Below, in pieces: positions 11,901 through 25,871 of a stretch of DNA of 64,000 nt. The DNA lies in assembly GCA_033065855.1 (NCBI GenBank), contig JAVXUO010002486.1:558001-622000 (forward strand), in the 5' to 3' direction. The stretch is from Escallonia rubra (lineage: Eukaryota; Streptophyta; Magnoliopsida; Escalloniales; Escalloniaceae). A program made the translations under genes and the position numbers. Under the pieces are notes generated by a model that was not told where the DNA came from, made no database searches, and saw only the letters and a program-made list of their open reading frames with translations. The stretch's first letter is position 1, and each line of letters starts with the position of its first letter.

Positions 11901-14900
11901 AGCTTTATTCCTGATCTAGTTTCAGCAGGAAAAACTAGCGAAACAATTTGTGAGAATTGCATGGCTATACTGAAAGTATGTCTTATTTGTGTTTCCACCT
12001 TTATTAAACTTTTGAAAGCGCCTGCAATTAAGCATAGGCTGTCACTTGTCAGCTTCTGAGTGAAGAGGTTTTCGATTTCTCGAGGGGCGAAATGACTCAA
12101 CAAAAGATCAAAGAGCTAAAACAGTCATTGAACAGGTAATTTTGCGGAATATGTAGTCCCGGTGCATTTGAGCAGGCATATCCTTAAGTTTCAGTACTGT
12201 TTTGAGTTGTTATTGTTGTGGCCATGTTATGTATGCAAGTTTATGACGCAAAAGGCCAGGTTGCATGAGAATGTATGCTGGTGAGTAATCAAAGTTTACT
12301 GGAAGAAGCAGTAGTGATTGTTTTATTTTACTCTGTTTGATTCTGAGATGTCTGTTTTTGCTTGTGCTGGCTTAAGAGTATTTGTATTTCCAAAATTTGT
12401 TGTGCGCTATAATTCTGTGTAAGAGTATACAATCCTGTAATCATTATAATGGTACGTGAGCACTCCATTATGTTGATTCTGTAAAATCTACCTCCTACTG
12501 TTTGGTTGTCCAAAGACTGAGTCCCCTTTTTTGCTTCCACAAAAGTTGCCTGGTTAAGTTTCCAAGGGTGAATTACCCTTTTTTGACTCCACAAAAGTTG
12601 CTTGATTAAGTTTCCACGACTGATTTATATGTTTCGGCATCCACAACACTTTTGTTTTTGGCTTCCACGAATGTTTTGCTTGTATACTGCTTGACTAAGT
12701 TTTGCTTCCGAGATAGCTACTGTACTTCATACTGTTGATGTGTTTGCCTGTCTTCTCTGACGCTAAAATTTTCTTTTGTTTTTGGTACAGTGAATTTCAA
12801 CTCATTCACGAGTTATGCTTATATGTTCTATCAGCATCTCAAAGAACCGAGCTTATCAGGGCTACACTTGCTACATTGCATGCTTTTCTCTCATGGATTC
12901 CTCTGGGCTATATCTTTGAATCCCCACTGGTTTGTACATTACCTTAAATACTCACCACTCTGTCATTTGCAAGGACACAGTGAGGTTGATATCTTCTGTT
13001 ATTATGTTTCACGTGAGATAATCTGATTTGACTTTTAAAGCCCACTGGTGACCCCAACTTATTGTACATGGCAGCTGGAGACGCTCTTAAAGTTTTTCCC
13101 GCTGCCGTCTTACCGTAATCTGACGCTACAGTGTTTGACGGAGGTATTATAGTCATTATCATTTTTCTTGTTGTTTTCAGGATACTTTTGGATGGTGCAC
13201 TTGCTTAATATGTCGTTGGTGCGTGTACTATTTTGCAGGTTGCGGCGCTTAATTTTGGGGACTTCTATAACATTCAGTATGTGAAAATGTATGGCATATT
13301 CATGGGGCAACTGCAGGTATTCGTGCCTAATTTCTGCAAGTGCTGGAGCCGCACTTAAGTTCTTTGAGTTAACTCGGTGCTTGTTGCATTTTATTCTTTT
13401 CCTCATTTAGACAATCTTGCTTGTATTTATTCAAGTGCATGTGATTTTTTTTGCTGTTTTAGGCCATCCTTCCACCCGATGCAAACATACCTGATGCTTA
13501 TGCACAGGGCTCTAGTGAGGATCAGGTGATTGATTGCTATTTTAGGATCCACAATAGTCTTGAACTTCATATGACCTAACTTCCTCCGGCTCTTCTTTTT
13601 TTCAGGCATTTATTCAGAATTTGGCGTTGTTTTTCACTTCATTTTATAAGGCAAGTTTCTATTGTGGCTGATATAAATTGTTGACCTTCTAAACATGCTT
13701 TGAGTGCCATAGTTTATAATTTTGATGAAGTCATATTTTTCAGAAAATTGTAATTGGCAATTAACTCATTGGGAGGCAGGTTGAAGAGTTCCTTCCTGAA
13801 GAACCTTAGAGAACAATTCCAGTTCCTTATCCTCCCAGGGGTTAAAATGGCCTCTCAAGTCGATAAGGGCTCCTGTATTGGCCATTCTAACCTAGACATG
13901 CACAGTTTATTCTAACCAAGTGCTGACAATATCATGTTATTTGAGCTTGCATTTCTGAAATTTGTGCTTCAATCAGTTTGAGAAAGCTAAAATATCATCA
14001 GCGATCTCCGTAGTACGAACTAGATTTAGAGGGCACTTACTTTGATATGATCTTTTGTTCCAATTGAGTTTTGCAGCATCTTTGATATTGCCTTTCTTTT
14101 GCAGTCTCATATTCGAGTGCTAGAATCCACACAAGACAATATAAATGTACTCTTACTGGGTCTTGAATATGTCATTAACATATCATATGTTGATGATACT
14201 GAGGTCTTCAAGGTATGTCTATTGCTGAATGCACCTGGTTTTCATTTGTGAATTGAGTGATAGGCCTGTTTTGTAGTTCTGCAGCCTATGGAAGGCAACT
14301 TAGTTTGGGTTTCCTTCATGAAAAGCACTTCATTGGAACTAAATATGCTTACTGGCTGCTATTCTCTTAGCGCACTGATAAATTTTTAAATGGCTGCGGG
14401 GATCAAGCAAATTATGATTGATTTATTGGAATGATGTTACAGGTTTGCTTGGACTATTGGAATTCCTTAGTCTTAGAGCTGTTCGAGGCACACCATAATC
14501 TGGATAATCCTGCAGCAACTGCGAGCCTGATGGGGTTGCAGGTATAACGGGTTCTATGCTTTCGGGAGTGATTATAATATAGCTAATTAGATGCTGATGT
14601 CCTAGTAGTCGAAGTATCTTTTATTTTGTCTTGCCCCTGGTTTCTATCATCATCTCGTTTTTTAAGCATGATATCTCAAATGCATACTTTTGATTGTCTG
14701 TCTTCAAACCGTCACTGTCCTAGATGCAGCCCTTGTTGTCCTTTTTTGGGCCTCTGATTTCTGACCTCTTTTCTGGCCATCGAAGGCCACTTCGTCCTGG
14801 GCTAAGTTTCATGGTGAAGTGAAGCATGTGATTGGAGGCGGTGGGGTAGAAAATTGACATATTTCTGGCGGTAACATGTAGTTTCTTTTTTAAGGGTGCA

Positions 14901-17900
14901 CTTCAGTGGGTAACCATTTGAATGATGGCTGGGTGGGTGTTGGGAGTGTGTTCTATAGCTGCACTATTATCAAGTCTGCATTTCACCTTTAGCCCTTGCC
15001 GTTTGAGGGAATGAAAGGTTCGGAGATGGCTTCCTATATGTACTCTCCGGTCCTCATTTCCATCATCTTTTTTGCACTGGATTTGTACTCAGGCCACTAT
15101 TGCACCCCAATAATGCTACTACGACAGTGTCCTATTCGAGGGTTCCTTAGCTTAACAAATTAAGATAGGGGAGATGTTTTTGCCCAAAGGGAACACGGTT
15201 CTACAAGACTAGAAGCCCACCAGACTCGTGCTTTTGCGACTACAATAGCTTTGTACAAACTGCCTGGTTATTGAATAGGCTTTCGCATGTTGAGTTTGTT
15301 CCTGCGTGTATGAACTAGAAGCTTGTGTTTATCTTCACGTTTGATAGTTGCTGTTTCAAACAATGGCAGTGTGTTTTTAAATGTCATAGTTTGAAGTCTC
15401 TGGATTGCGCTTATTTTAACATGTTGATTTTCAAGATGGATCTTTTGATTGCTAGGGACCTTAGTGGGTTAACAATGTGCTTATGGAGTGTCCATTATTG
15501 ATAAGTGGCTGTGATCCATTTACCCATGTGCAATTACAATATGATGTCGTGAATAAAGTTAGTCAATTGATTAACTGTTTCCTCGCACACAGCAAGTTTT
15601 TGTTTTGATTAATTTATCCACGTGCATTTACAGTATGATTTCCTTAGCTAAATCAAAATTTCTTATCCAAAATGACTGCTTGCTCACTTGTTTAAAAAGG
15701 TGCTGATCAGCCTCTTTCTTTTTGAATCAGTCAATGCCACTGCTTCCTGGTATGGTTGATGGTCTTGGTTCACAACTTCTGCAAAGACGACAACTTTATG
15801 CTGGTCCAATGTCAAAACTGAGATTACTTATGATCTCTCGCATGGCAAAGCCTGAAGAGGTTCTGATTGTTGAAGATGAAAATGGAAATATTGTCCGTGA
15901 AACTATGAAGGATAATGATGTCCTCGTACAATACAAGGTATTCTTCTTTCTGACAAAAAGTGGCAATATATGTATTGTTTTCCACTTAAAGAAGGTTGAC
16001 CTTATGTCTATAGTGCAGTGAGCTTTTGTTGAAAAGTGGTAACCATGTAATTTGTGTTCAATATATGATAATGTATCAAAATTCCTCCATGTTTCTTTGA
16101 TTGGTGGAAGAAACATGTGAAATTCATCTACTACCAATGCGTATTTGAAGAAGGCATAATATCTTGAAAACTTGGTGGTGCACTTCGCTCACGAACTCTC
16201 TCTTTTCTGCCGGCTTTTTGGACATGGATCTTTATATGGTTCATCACGATCTTAAAATTATAACAATATCATTTGATGGTTTCATCTGTTTCTTGCTTCT
16301 AATTTAAGCAATATGGTTGATACGTCACAACTGGATGTGCAAATATAAACTTTTTGATAGGGATCAGACCCTTATAGCCGGAGCATTTTTGTGGAAACGG
16401 AAGAAAAAGATAAAACGTCTAATTGGGCCAGAAGTACAAGCTTCGAACAATCTTGGATACTGTAATAATTCTGGTGGATGATGGCATTCTTGTTACTAAG
16501 GCTAGTTAGAAAGATTTAGTAACTTCTATCTCTTCGTAGTTATAACTTATTTAGAAACCTAAGCCGTAGCCCACCGCCTTCGTCAGTGGAAAGGCTTAAA
16601 TACCATTAATAAGGTCCATCCTACATCAGTTGTCCTTAATGATTTTGGTATTCACACTGGATCTTTGCTTTGTGCTTTGCTTCTGTCTGTTCCACTTCCT
16701 TTTCTCTTCATCTAATGTTAGTGTTATTGCAGATCATGAGGGAGACACTCATCTACTTGTCACACCTTGATCACGAGGATACAGAAAAGCAGGTATTGGT
16801 TGGGATTGCCTTGGGTATTTTAATGTTACTTTCTCTAAAGATGAAACATAGTTAGTTTGTGATGCTTTCTGTAGTCATATCTTGAACCCTATCTATTACG
16901 AAAGTGCCAGCAGCGGATGGCGTAGCATAGCTACCCATGAAAAAAGGAGATATAAATGACCGATTTACTTCTTTTAGGGGAAGTTGACATCATGGACATG
17001 GTACGATTAACCACTCTTAGTGGTTTGAAGTGTGTCAGTTATCACGTGTTATTTATTTAATCCCAGTCCCACCATCTACTGAACTATCTTTATCATATTA
17101 ACTAGGATAAACAATTTTCCTTCTTTTGCATTTCATACTGCTTTTTCTACTAGCAAATCCCCTAATTTTTTAGTTTGGGTTTCACTGATTTTATGACCTC
17201 CTTGTCGATGGAACTGGTTTGATAATTTTTAAGATGTTGTTATTAGGATGAAATACATACATATGGTTTTCATGTTGTTTTGTCAGTATTAATAAAGCAT
17301 TTTAACTTCAAGAGTTTCATTCTGTTCTTGGTTTGATATAGATGTTGAAGAAATTAAGTAAACAACTGAATGGCGATGACTGGACATGGAACAATTTGAA
17401 TACGTTATGCTGGGCTATAGGATCTATATCCGGGTCCATGATGGAAGAGCAGGTAATAATTTTTCAATAGCATCTATCAGTTGCCCTCTTTTCTTCTTGT
17501 TCCTTCTTCATATATCTCTTCTGAACTTAGGTGGCATGTGACAGTTTTTGTTTTCGATATTGTGCTCAGTTTGGAAAACTAAGAAAATAAGGGATGTTTG
17601 GTAGACAGTTTGAATTTTGTAGTTCAGTTTTTTAATCTAGTTGTCAATTTGGTGCTGTTCTTTAATACTCCAAACTCAAGTTTTGGGTTTTGGTTTTTGT
17701 TCTGAGATAAATTTTCAATTTTCAGTTTGGGTTTTAGTAATAACCAATACTTCACGAGCGATGCAATGAAATTAGAGACCACTCTGCTCTAATTACCCAA
17801 TGATAGTACATGGAAGAAGAAGTGTTGAACAAATGGTGGGAGGGCAACATGTGTGATACTAGTCTTCGGAGGTCAGCACTTACTGCAATTGGTCTCAAGC

Positions 17901-20900
17901 ACATGATCGGATCTTTTGTTCACGGGGGAAGGAATTAATAAAGTATCGCCGCTTGCCTAACAATGGATTTGACATGTGTCTTTAGACTCTGAAGCACGGA
18001 CACCTCTCCTAGGTGGAGGTTTGGTGTCCTAAATCCGTGTCTCGGTGTCGGAATTTTTTTATTTTTTTTTTAATTTTCCGACACCGTGTCGGACACTTCG
18101 TCGAGGAGTGTCGGACACGGCGTGGAGAAGTGTCGGACAGTTTTTGGGGGTCGTCTTCACCTCACGAGTGCTAATGTCGGCCGTCTTCTTTTATCGTCGC
18201 CGGTGTTGCCGATCTGTCGCCGATGTTGCCGGAGCCAACAGATCTGAAGGTCGCCGGCTACCGAAGTCGACAGATCTGTCCACTGTCACCGAAGTCGACA
18301 GATCTGTCCACTGTCGTCGTCGCCGTCGTCGCCGGCTACCGAAGTCGGCAGATCTGTCCACTGTCGTCGTCGCCGGAGGTCCTCCACTGCCGTCGGCCCG
18401 TCGCTGATCTGCATCTTCCATCTTTCCCTTTGTTTTTTCCTTTTCTCTTCATCTGGTCGGGACAGTTCCCTCTTTTACTTAGTTTTTTTATTTAGTTACC
18501 AAATAAATGTTTTAAGTCTGGGACACTACCGAAAAACCCCCCTCCCTCTTTTACTTAGTTTTTTTGTTTAGTTACCAAATAAATGTTTTAAATATGACTT
18601 GTATTTATTTGAATTCCTTATTTTAGTAGTATTTCATTATTGTTTATTATTTTAGGTTGCAAAATCTAATTTTTTGAACATGTTGTCCGTGCTACCTAGT
18701 CTTTAGACCTCAGCACTTATTTTAAATGTTCTTAGGCAGATGATTGGACATTTTTTGTTCACATGTATGAGACTTGGTAGTTGTCTGAGAGAGAGCAGAG
18801 GGGGTTTGCTATAACATGATTTGCATTATTGGGCTTGTTTTCTGATAGCTTGAGCAATTCTGAGCAGCTGGTTGCTTAATAAGAAATTTTTTGCTGTTCC
18901 ACTATTGATTTTTTTTAAAATGGCTGGTTGTCCTGTTTATTGCTGGAGTCTTTTACAATTTAACATCCGTGGTTTGGCTTTTGGCAGGAAAATAGGTTTC
19001 TTGTGATGGTGATTCGTGATCTGTTAAACCTGTGTGAGGTCACAAAAGGAAAAGACAACAAAGCTGTAATTGCTAGCAACATTATGTAAGATTCTGGATC
19101 TACATTTATGGCGCCATTTTCTTTGTGTAGATATCAGGGGAAAACAATTATTGCATATCCTTTTCGTCTGCAGGACTTAGTGCTCAAATGACTTCTTTCT
19201 TTATCAGAGTTACAATTATTGAGTATCATGTATTGGATTGTCAGGTATGTTGTTGGACAGTATCCGAGATTCTTGAGGGCCCATTGGAAATTTCTGAAAA
19301 CTGTTGTGAACAAGTTGTTTGAGTTCATGCACGAAACGCATCCCGGTGTTCAGGTTAGCATCTTTTCTTGTTCCCGCATCGTGATTTCGGTGAGTCGTAA
19401 GGTTAGGTTTGGCCAAATCATCTCCAAGAATATACTCCTCTTAAGGTAGTCGCCCGACTTTAAAGAGTGAGTGAGAACTTGCACGTGAATACTAAAAGTA
19501 CTTTCTGCAGAGTTTTTGGAAATAATATTTAAAGAATGTTTCTTTCTGTTCTATATACACAAATGAATGTGATTGAATTGCTAGTCAAATTTAAAGTCAA
19601 TGGCTAGGTTATTTGTATGTAAGAGTTTCAAGGTATGCCTCTTTGGTGTCACCTTAGTAGTTTAGTGTTTCTAGGAGCCATCTTGTGTTTTGTTTCCACT
19701 TGGTTGTAGGCTGTTTGCTTGATTTATTAGGAAGAGTAAAAAATCACTATTTTTCTTCCTGTAAATTAAGCTATATTTGACCTCTTTCAGGATATGGCGT
19801 GTGACACATTTTTGAAGATTGTCCAGAAATGCAGGCGCAAGTTTGTAATTGTGCAGGTAATCTTTCTTTAGTGCCTGTAATTGTTAATGACTTTGGTGGC
19901 AATATTTTCATCGACATCGAAGGCACGATGTTAATATAAACTTTTTTTTGGTTTCCAGGTTGGGGAAAGTGAACCATTTGTATCTGAACTTCTAACTAGT
20001 CTTCCCACTATTATCGCAGACCTTGAGCCCCATCAGATTCATACTTTCTATGAGTCTGTAAGTCTACGTTACCGAACATGATAAAGTTGCCTGAAGAGTT
20101 TGTAACTTCTAGCAAGGTTTTTTGGGCGACCATACACATAGCCTTTGTTTGATACTTTTAGTGCCCTTGTATAGGTTGGGCATATGATTCAGGCAGAGCC
20201 TGATCCGCAGAAGAGGGATGAATATTTGCAGAGGCTGATGGAGCTTCCAAATCAGGCAAGATTCTTTGTAGAAGGTTTTCTTGTTTTGCAGTTTTGTGAT
20301 TCTGATACAAGCACAAGGTTTGCTGGATCTATAGGCTGTAGCTTGACACTTTTTGTTTTGCAGAAGTGGGCTGAGATCATAGGACAGGCACGCCAAAGTG
20401 TGGAGTTCTTGAAGGATCAGGGCGTGATAAGGACTGTGCTTAATATATTGCAGGTACCCGTTTTTTTATGAACCTGTGGTTCATTTTGGAACTTTAGAAA
20501 GTACATCTTGGCATCTTTTGTGTTTCAACTTGATTTTTTATTGAGATTAGGGCAGAAGTCATTTTTTTTTTGTTTATGATTATTTTGTGTTGCATAGATA
20601 TGTTTTTGACAAATTGGATCTCTTCTGTTATAAAATTCTTGGAAGGGTGCCTAGTTCTTCGTTCATACTTGACATGCACATTGGTTGCGACTCTGCTTGT
20701 GCTATAGACCATCAGCTTTCATGCCCCTCTCTTCCTTGTTGATTTGAGAGTCAATTGTCCAACATGTGTGGCCATGAATGCATCATAGAAAATCCTTGTC
20801 TCTCCAGCGCCTAGGGATTGGAATCCTAAAAAGTGTTGTAATTATGATTGGAAAAGTCAAATACAACCAAGCTTTGATGGCTCTCATCCGGTATGCCAAT

Positions 20901-23900
20901 CTGGATTAAGTCATTTACTCTCAAACTTGGCTGCAAACAATTGAACTGCTTTCAAAGCAACTTCAGAAAACATGTATTTGTTCATCCATGAAGAAAGAGA
21001 AGGGAAAAAAGACAAGGTGAAATGAAAATAGGGCAGTTAAAAACAGCGAGTAGCTAAAAGGATGAGCCTGAAGCCCGTGGAAATTTTTTACTAAACAACC
21101 GGTTCAAAGCTCTGTTGAAGATTGTCATTAAACATAAGTTTCAAGAGACAGAAGTTGGATTGTTTTCAGATATAATTTGCGTAAAGTATGCTTTTACATT
21201 CTCTATCTCTCTCTAATGTGGAATATTGGCTTGAAAAACTGGAACTATTGATTTAAAGTAATTATAATTTAGACCATGATGAAGATGTTGAAAGTTTGAT
21301 ACATACTCCAGGGCCTCAGTGTATTTGACTTCTTGCGAGTGCTTTTAGGTGGAGAGTTAACATAGATATTGATTTGGCATCTTAAACCTGAAACCTCTAT
21401 GGATTACTTCAGATTACGCTTAGAGCTACTCTTTTAGTTTACTTCTGGCACTCATTTTAATTATTATTTGTTAACCTGCATGATTTCTTTGTTGTATATC
21501 GCAAGATCCTAGAGCATTTAGTATGGAACTTACAATTGAACTATATAGTTTTTATGGGCTTTTTTTGGCTTATCATTTCTACTCTAAGGTCGAATGTTTA
21601 TTATGTACAGAAATTTTCTATTCTTAATACTGCAAGGCTTTTGTTGCTTGACAGACAAATACGAGTGCTGCCAGTGCACTTGGAACATATTTCTTATCAC
21701 AAATTTCTATGATCTTTTTGGATATGCTTAATGTTTATAGGTATGCTTCAAAATGAGCTATATTTTGTTTCCTTGTCTAGGGATTCTGAGACATATATAT
21801 TGCTGCTTTATATTGACTTTAAATGCGTTCTACAGAATGTACAGTGAACTAGTATCTGCAAGCATTCTAGACGGCCGGCCCCATGCTTCTAAGACATCCT
21901 TCGTGAAACTTTTACGGTAGATTAATTATCAAGATTCGTGTTACTTGTGGTCTATTTGTATACCATCTCAACTTTGTGTTATTGTTCCGAGTAGGTCAGT
22001 GAAGAGGGAAACCCTTAAGCTCATTGAGACATTTCTAGACAAAGCTGAAGATCAACCGCAAATTGGAAAGCAATTTGTCCCCCCTATGATGGACCCTGTT
22101 CTTGGTGACTATGCTAGGAATCTGCCAGATGCTAGAGAATCTGAAGTGCTGTCACTATTTGCTACAATAATAAACAAGTATGTTTTATTTATCATCTGTA
22201 CAGTTCTTGTATCTAGTGATGACCTGATTATCACTTGCAAGTGACAACTAGTGGTTCAAAATCTTCAATACCCTTATCTCTTAATACTTTTGCACTTCCT
22301 ATAAGGTTTATGTTCTCATTTTTGTGTACAGGTACAAGACTGCAATGATAGAGGATGTCCCTCGTATATTTGTAGCTGTTTTTCAGTGTACTTTGGAGGT
22401 TAGAACCAAAGCTGCTTTAGTTATGAATCCTTTTTTTGTCAATTTATCACTCAAACTGGGAAATGGCCTTGTCAATGTATTAGGACTCTGTACTCCTAAA
22501 TACGGATGGCAGATAGTTGCATTGCTTCTTTATCATTTCTGAGATTTTGTCATAGACGTAGAATATGTTGAATGAAAAAGCTAGTATTGTATAACATTTG
22601 AAAGTGTTCAGTACTTCTTGGCCCATCTGTTATTGTTTATTGAGGAAATTTAATTGCCTGTCACGATTGTTGATCTCTATTTATAATTTACTATTAGTCA
22701 TTCACAAAATGTTTGGAGAACAGTTAACTACTTTGTTGTCAAAAGGAAGCATAATATTGCTCTGCAGCAAACTAATGCTGGAGAGATCCTTATATTTCGA
22801 ACAGATCTTTACTTTTAAGTTTTCTCGTCTATTGTAAAACTGTGCTCAATTTCTATTGCGATTACTGCAGTATAAGTCGAATAGTTGCTTGGTTGATATA
22901 TTTGAAATTAGAGGAATTTATTGGCTTGATGCTGGAAATAGGTCGGCCATTCTAATGGTTCTTGCGTAGGCTTTAATCCATGTGCATTTTGGTAATATAT
23001 GTTGCGTATCAATAGAATTTGGCATTGGATATATTCTGTGAAGTTTTGCATTTATGTTATTGATAAATTTATGGAAGTTCGTGTGCTTTTTCGTGGTCTG
23101 ATTTTTTGTCAACAAATTCCAAGTTTGTACATGTGCCTCTGTTTCTAATTTAAATGTCCTGTGGTTGTGGTACAGATGATTACAAAGAATTTCGAAGATT
23201 ATCCTGAGCATCGTCTCAAGTTTTTTTCATTACTTCGTGCCATCGCTACCCATTGTTTCCCTGCCTTGATCACGTTGTCGAGTGAGGTTTGTATATATAT
23301 TTTTTACCAGTATATGTTCGTCTTTTTACTCTCGGGTCGTCACATACCATCTGCTGTCATGTTTGCACGTGTCTGTTTGGTTTTGTAGACTTTTTTTTAC
23401 CTTGGGTGTGCGATTCCCACGATATAGTGGTTGTTTCTGATATATTATCTCTGATTTGCATCAGCAACTAAAGCTTGTCATGGATTCTATTATATGGGCT
23501 TTCCGGCACACTGAAAGGAACATTGCTGAAACTGGACTGAACCTTTTATTGGAGATGCTGAAAAATTTTCAGGTATGCTTAATCAGATGCTTTTGCATCT
23601 TTTGATACGTACAAGTCATGGGGAGGTTCTTACTTGTACTGTTCATTATTGGCAGGCTTCTGAGTTCTGTAATCAATTCTATCGGACTTACTTTTTGACA
23701 ATCGAGCAAGAAATTTTTGCCGTTTTGACAGACACATTCCACAAACCTGGGTTCAAGTTACATGTCTTGCTGCTGCAGCACTTGTTCTGTGTGGTAATGA
23801 TTGCCTTGTACCATTTTCCACCCTCATTTAGTATTATTGCCATTGCACTTGTAGTAACGCGCTTTTCAGGTGGAGTCTGGTTCGTTGACCGAGTTTTTGT

Positions 23901-24959
23901 GGGATGCGTCATCAGTTCCATATCCATATCCTAGTAATGCAATGTTTGTTCGTGAGTACACCATTAAGCTATTGGGTTCATCATTCCCTAACATGACAGT
24001 GGCAGAGGTATGAAACAAACAGATGTGCATTTTTTATTATCTGCATACACCACTAATGTGATGGGTCTGGTCAGGTGACTCAATTTGTCGATGGACTATT
24101 TGAATCAAGAAATGATCTTTCCACATTCAAGAATCACATTCGGGACTTCCTTGTGCAATCAAAAGAATTTTCAGCCCAGGTAAAATTCGGGTATCGAAGA
24201 TATTCTGTTTTCCATAGGGTTTGTGTTTGTTCTCAAGTGACAGTGAAGTCTTATTTCACAAGATAAAATGGTAAACTAGGACCTAAAACTTCACTATCCT
24301 GCAACTTAAACACACCATCAGTAAAGCAATAACAGTGGGGGTTCTGGAAATATGGAGCAAATTTCCTGTCTTGATACCTTACAGTACGGAATTGGCCAGT
24401 ACCTGCCCATTATCCTTTAGAAAAAGGACATCAGAAGAAGCTATAGCATCTTTTCCATGGAACCATCAAGAAAATCAAAGAAAACAAGCAGAGTTAATAC
24501 CAGGTTGATAGGCGAACAATGTAAATCACGCAAAAACCAAGAAAAAGACCAACGGAAAGGAATATTTCTTGCAATAATTGAATAATTGAGCAACATGAAT
24601 AACTGTAGATACATCCTAGGGGCCGGGAACGGGAAAGAATTATGAACAGAGGAAATGGAAACTTAAGGGTTTGTGTTTGTTCTCAAGTGACAGTGAGCCA
24701 TTACGTTGTGTTTGCTTAATCCGTTGTGTAAATGCAAAAACCTTGTTACGAGTGTTGTCAAAGCCAAACAGTAAAGTGTTCCCATTATTCATCTTTGTCC
24801 TGAATAGGTATCGTCCTCTCTAATTTTGACTTTCAGGACAACAAGGATCTGTATGCAGAAGAAGCTGCTGCTCAGAGAGAGAGGGACCGACAAAGGATGC
24901 TTACTATTCCAGGGCTTATTGCGCCCAATGAGATACAAGATGAGATGTTGGACTCCTAG
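8908..24959 (+). CDS. XPO1: Exportin-1 (XPO1/CRM1), nuclear export receptor
   Basis: Karyopherin-beta that carries leucine-rich-NES cargo out of the nucleus with Ran-GTP. Thirty-two exons: 8908-9006, 9784-9900, 11533-11625, 11713-11784, 11868-11975, 12053-12135, 12791-12929, 13075-13143, 13239-13316, 13463-13525, 13606-13650, 14105-14212, 14443-14541, 15731-15937, 16733-16792, 17342-17452, 18988-19085, 19245-19353, 19791-19856, 19959-20057, 20175-20255, 20364-20453, 21655-21740, 21836-21916, 21995-22177, 22332-22398, 23176-23286, 23465-23572, 23656-23793, 23870-24007, 24075-24179, 24837-24959. Total 3234 nt, 1077 aa, within a few residues of Arabidopsis XPO1A, with near-continuous identity from [14 protein letters not shown] to [13 protein letters not shown]. 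The importin-beta N-terminal domain comes first, then HEAT repeats and the CRM1 C-terminal region. C503 in [13 protein letters not shown] matches the leptomycin-B-reactive cysteine of human CRM1. Introns 11 (donor 13651) and 21 (donor 20256) begin with GC. Intron 16 holds a Mutator-like element. Long introns 13, 22 and 26 hold nothing I recognise. Confidence 0.97.
12524..12616. repeat. 52-bp minisatellite-like repeat in XPO1 intron 6
   Basis: Copies at 12524-12564 and 12576-12616 share TCCACAAAAGTTGC followed by TTAAGTTTCCA. A third, degraded copy follows to about 12710 (CTTCCACGAATGTT, then GCTTGACTAAGTTTT). Confidence 0.7.
17988..18699. mobile_element. Non-autonomous Mutator-like element in XPO1 intron 16
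   Basis: A 712-bp insert bounded by an exact 9-bp duplication TCTTTAGAC (17979-17987 and 18700-18708), the size expected for Mutator-type transposition. The ends are TCTGAAGCACGGACACCT and, read inward from the right, CTAGGTAGCACGGACAAC. The GC-rich interior contains repeated GTGTCGGACAC-type palindromes (18075-18140). It also has three copies of a CGAAGTC.ACAGATCTGTCC unit (from 18260, 18288, 18338) and a 76-bp-period duplication (18468, 18544). There is no transposase. The relative at 48946-49783 shares the end sequence GAAGCACGGACACCTCT. Confidence 0.7.
24216..24696. repeat. 31-bp direct repeat bracketing a 419-bp segment in the last XPO1 intron
   Basis: Identical 31-bp copies at 24216-24246 and 24666-24696, exactly 450 bp apart, beginning AGGGTTTGTGTTTG. 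The enclosed segment is purine-rich, has no open frame and no obvious terminal repeat. It may be an insertion with a long flanking duplication or a product of template switching. Confidence 0.8.
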
Positions 24960-25871
24960 GACGTCTTGATGTGGAAGCTGATATTGTGATTTTAACTTCC
25001 GAGCGTTGGTGTGGGTGAATGGAGTTCATGGCTAGTATTTTTGCATTTTCTCACCAAATTTTCTCTAGTTTTGAACCAGTGAATCATGAAGGTGTCTCGG
25101 CACAAGAGCGTGGCTGCAGATTAAACCAGTGGCTGGGTGTAGAGAGTATTTAGGATCTGATGTAGGAATATAGCTAGTTCATTGTACGGGTGCCTGAATT
25201 CAGCATGGTATCATTATTCATGACTTAGGACATACCGCTTAAATCACCTCTATTAGTTTTAGTGATTCAGATAGGTTGTAATGTATAGATTCCGGCGGGT
25301 TGTGCAGAAAATTGATCTTTTTTTCTTCTTCTTCTTCTTCAAAACGTGATGCATCTTGTTATTTTTTGAGAGGCTTGATCTTTGGGCTATATTAAATTTG
25401 GTGCCATTGGGAACTTTTGAATTCTATTTCTTTTCAAGTTGCTCTTTGTGGTAGTTAATGTGTTGCAATCATAAAAAAGAAAAAAATAATTCAAGTTGAC
25501 ACAAGCTTAAAAAAATGCGTTCAGAGCACATGAATGTGTCCAAAGATTAGTCACCACCATCTGCCTTCAGCACCACTTACCAAGTCCGTTTACCACTACC
25601 ACCACCGCCATATGTAACCCGTCGGCCCTCTCTCTCTCTCTCTTGACAACCAACCAATTTGCCCTATCTAATCTGAGATTTTTTTTTATCCGAACCGTAG
25701 ATTTTCTCAAGAAGTTTAACAAAACACCGAGTCTTTGCAGTGCCATGGATTAATGTGAAAAATGCTACTCATTTTGGTTTGTTACGGTGTCAATGTGCGA
25801 AAATGCTACTCATTTGGATTAATGTGAAAAATGCTAGGGGAGTTTTCTTCGATTAATCCTTATTCTATTTA

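Noticed and set aside
18045..18495. Arg/Ser-rich open frames on both strands
   Set aside because: They arise from the GC-rich triplet and unit repeats inside the Mutator-like element; no start context, no splice partners, no family.
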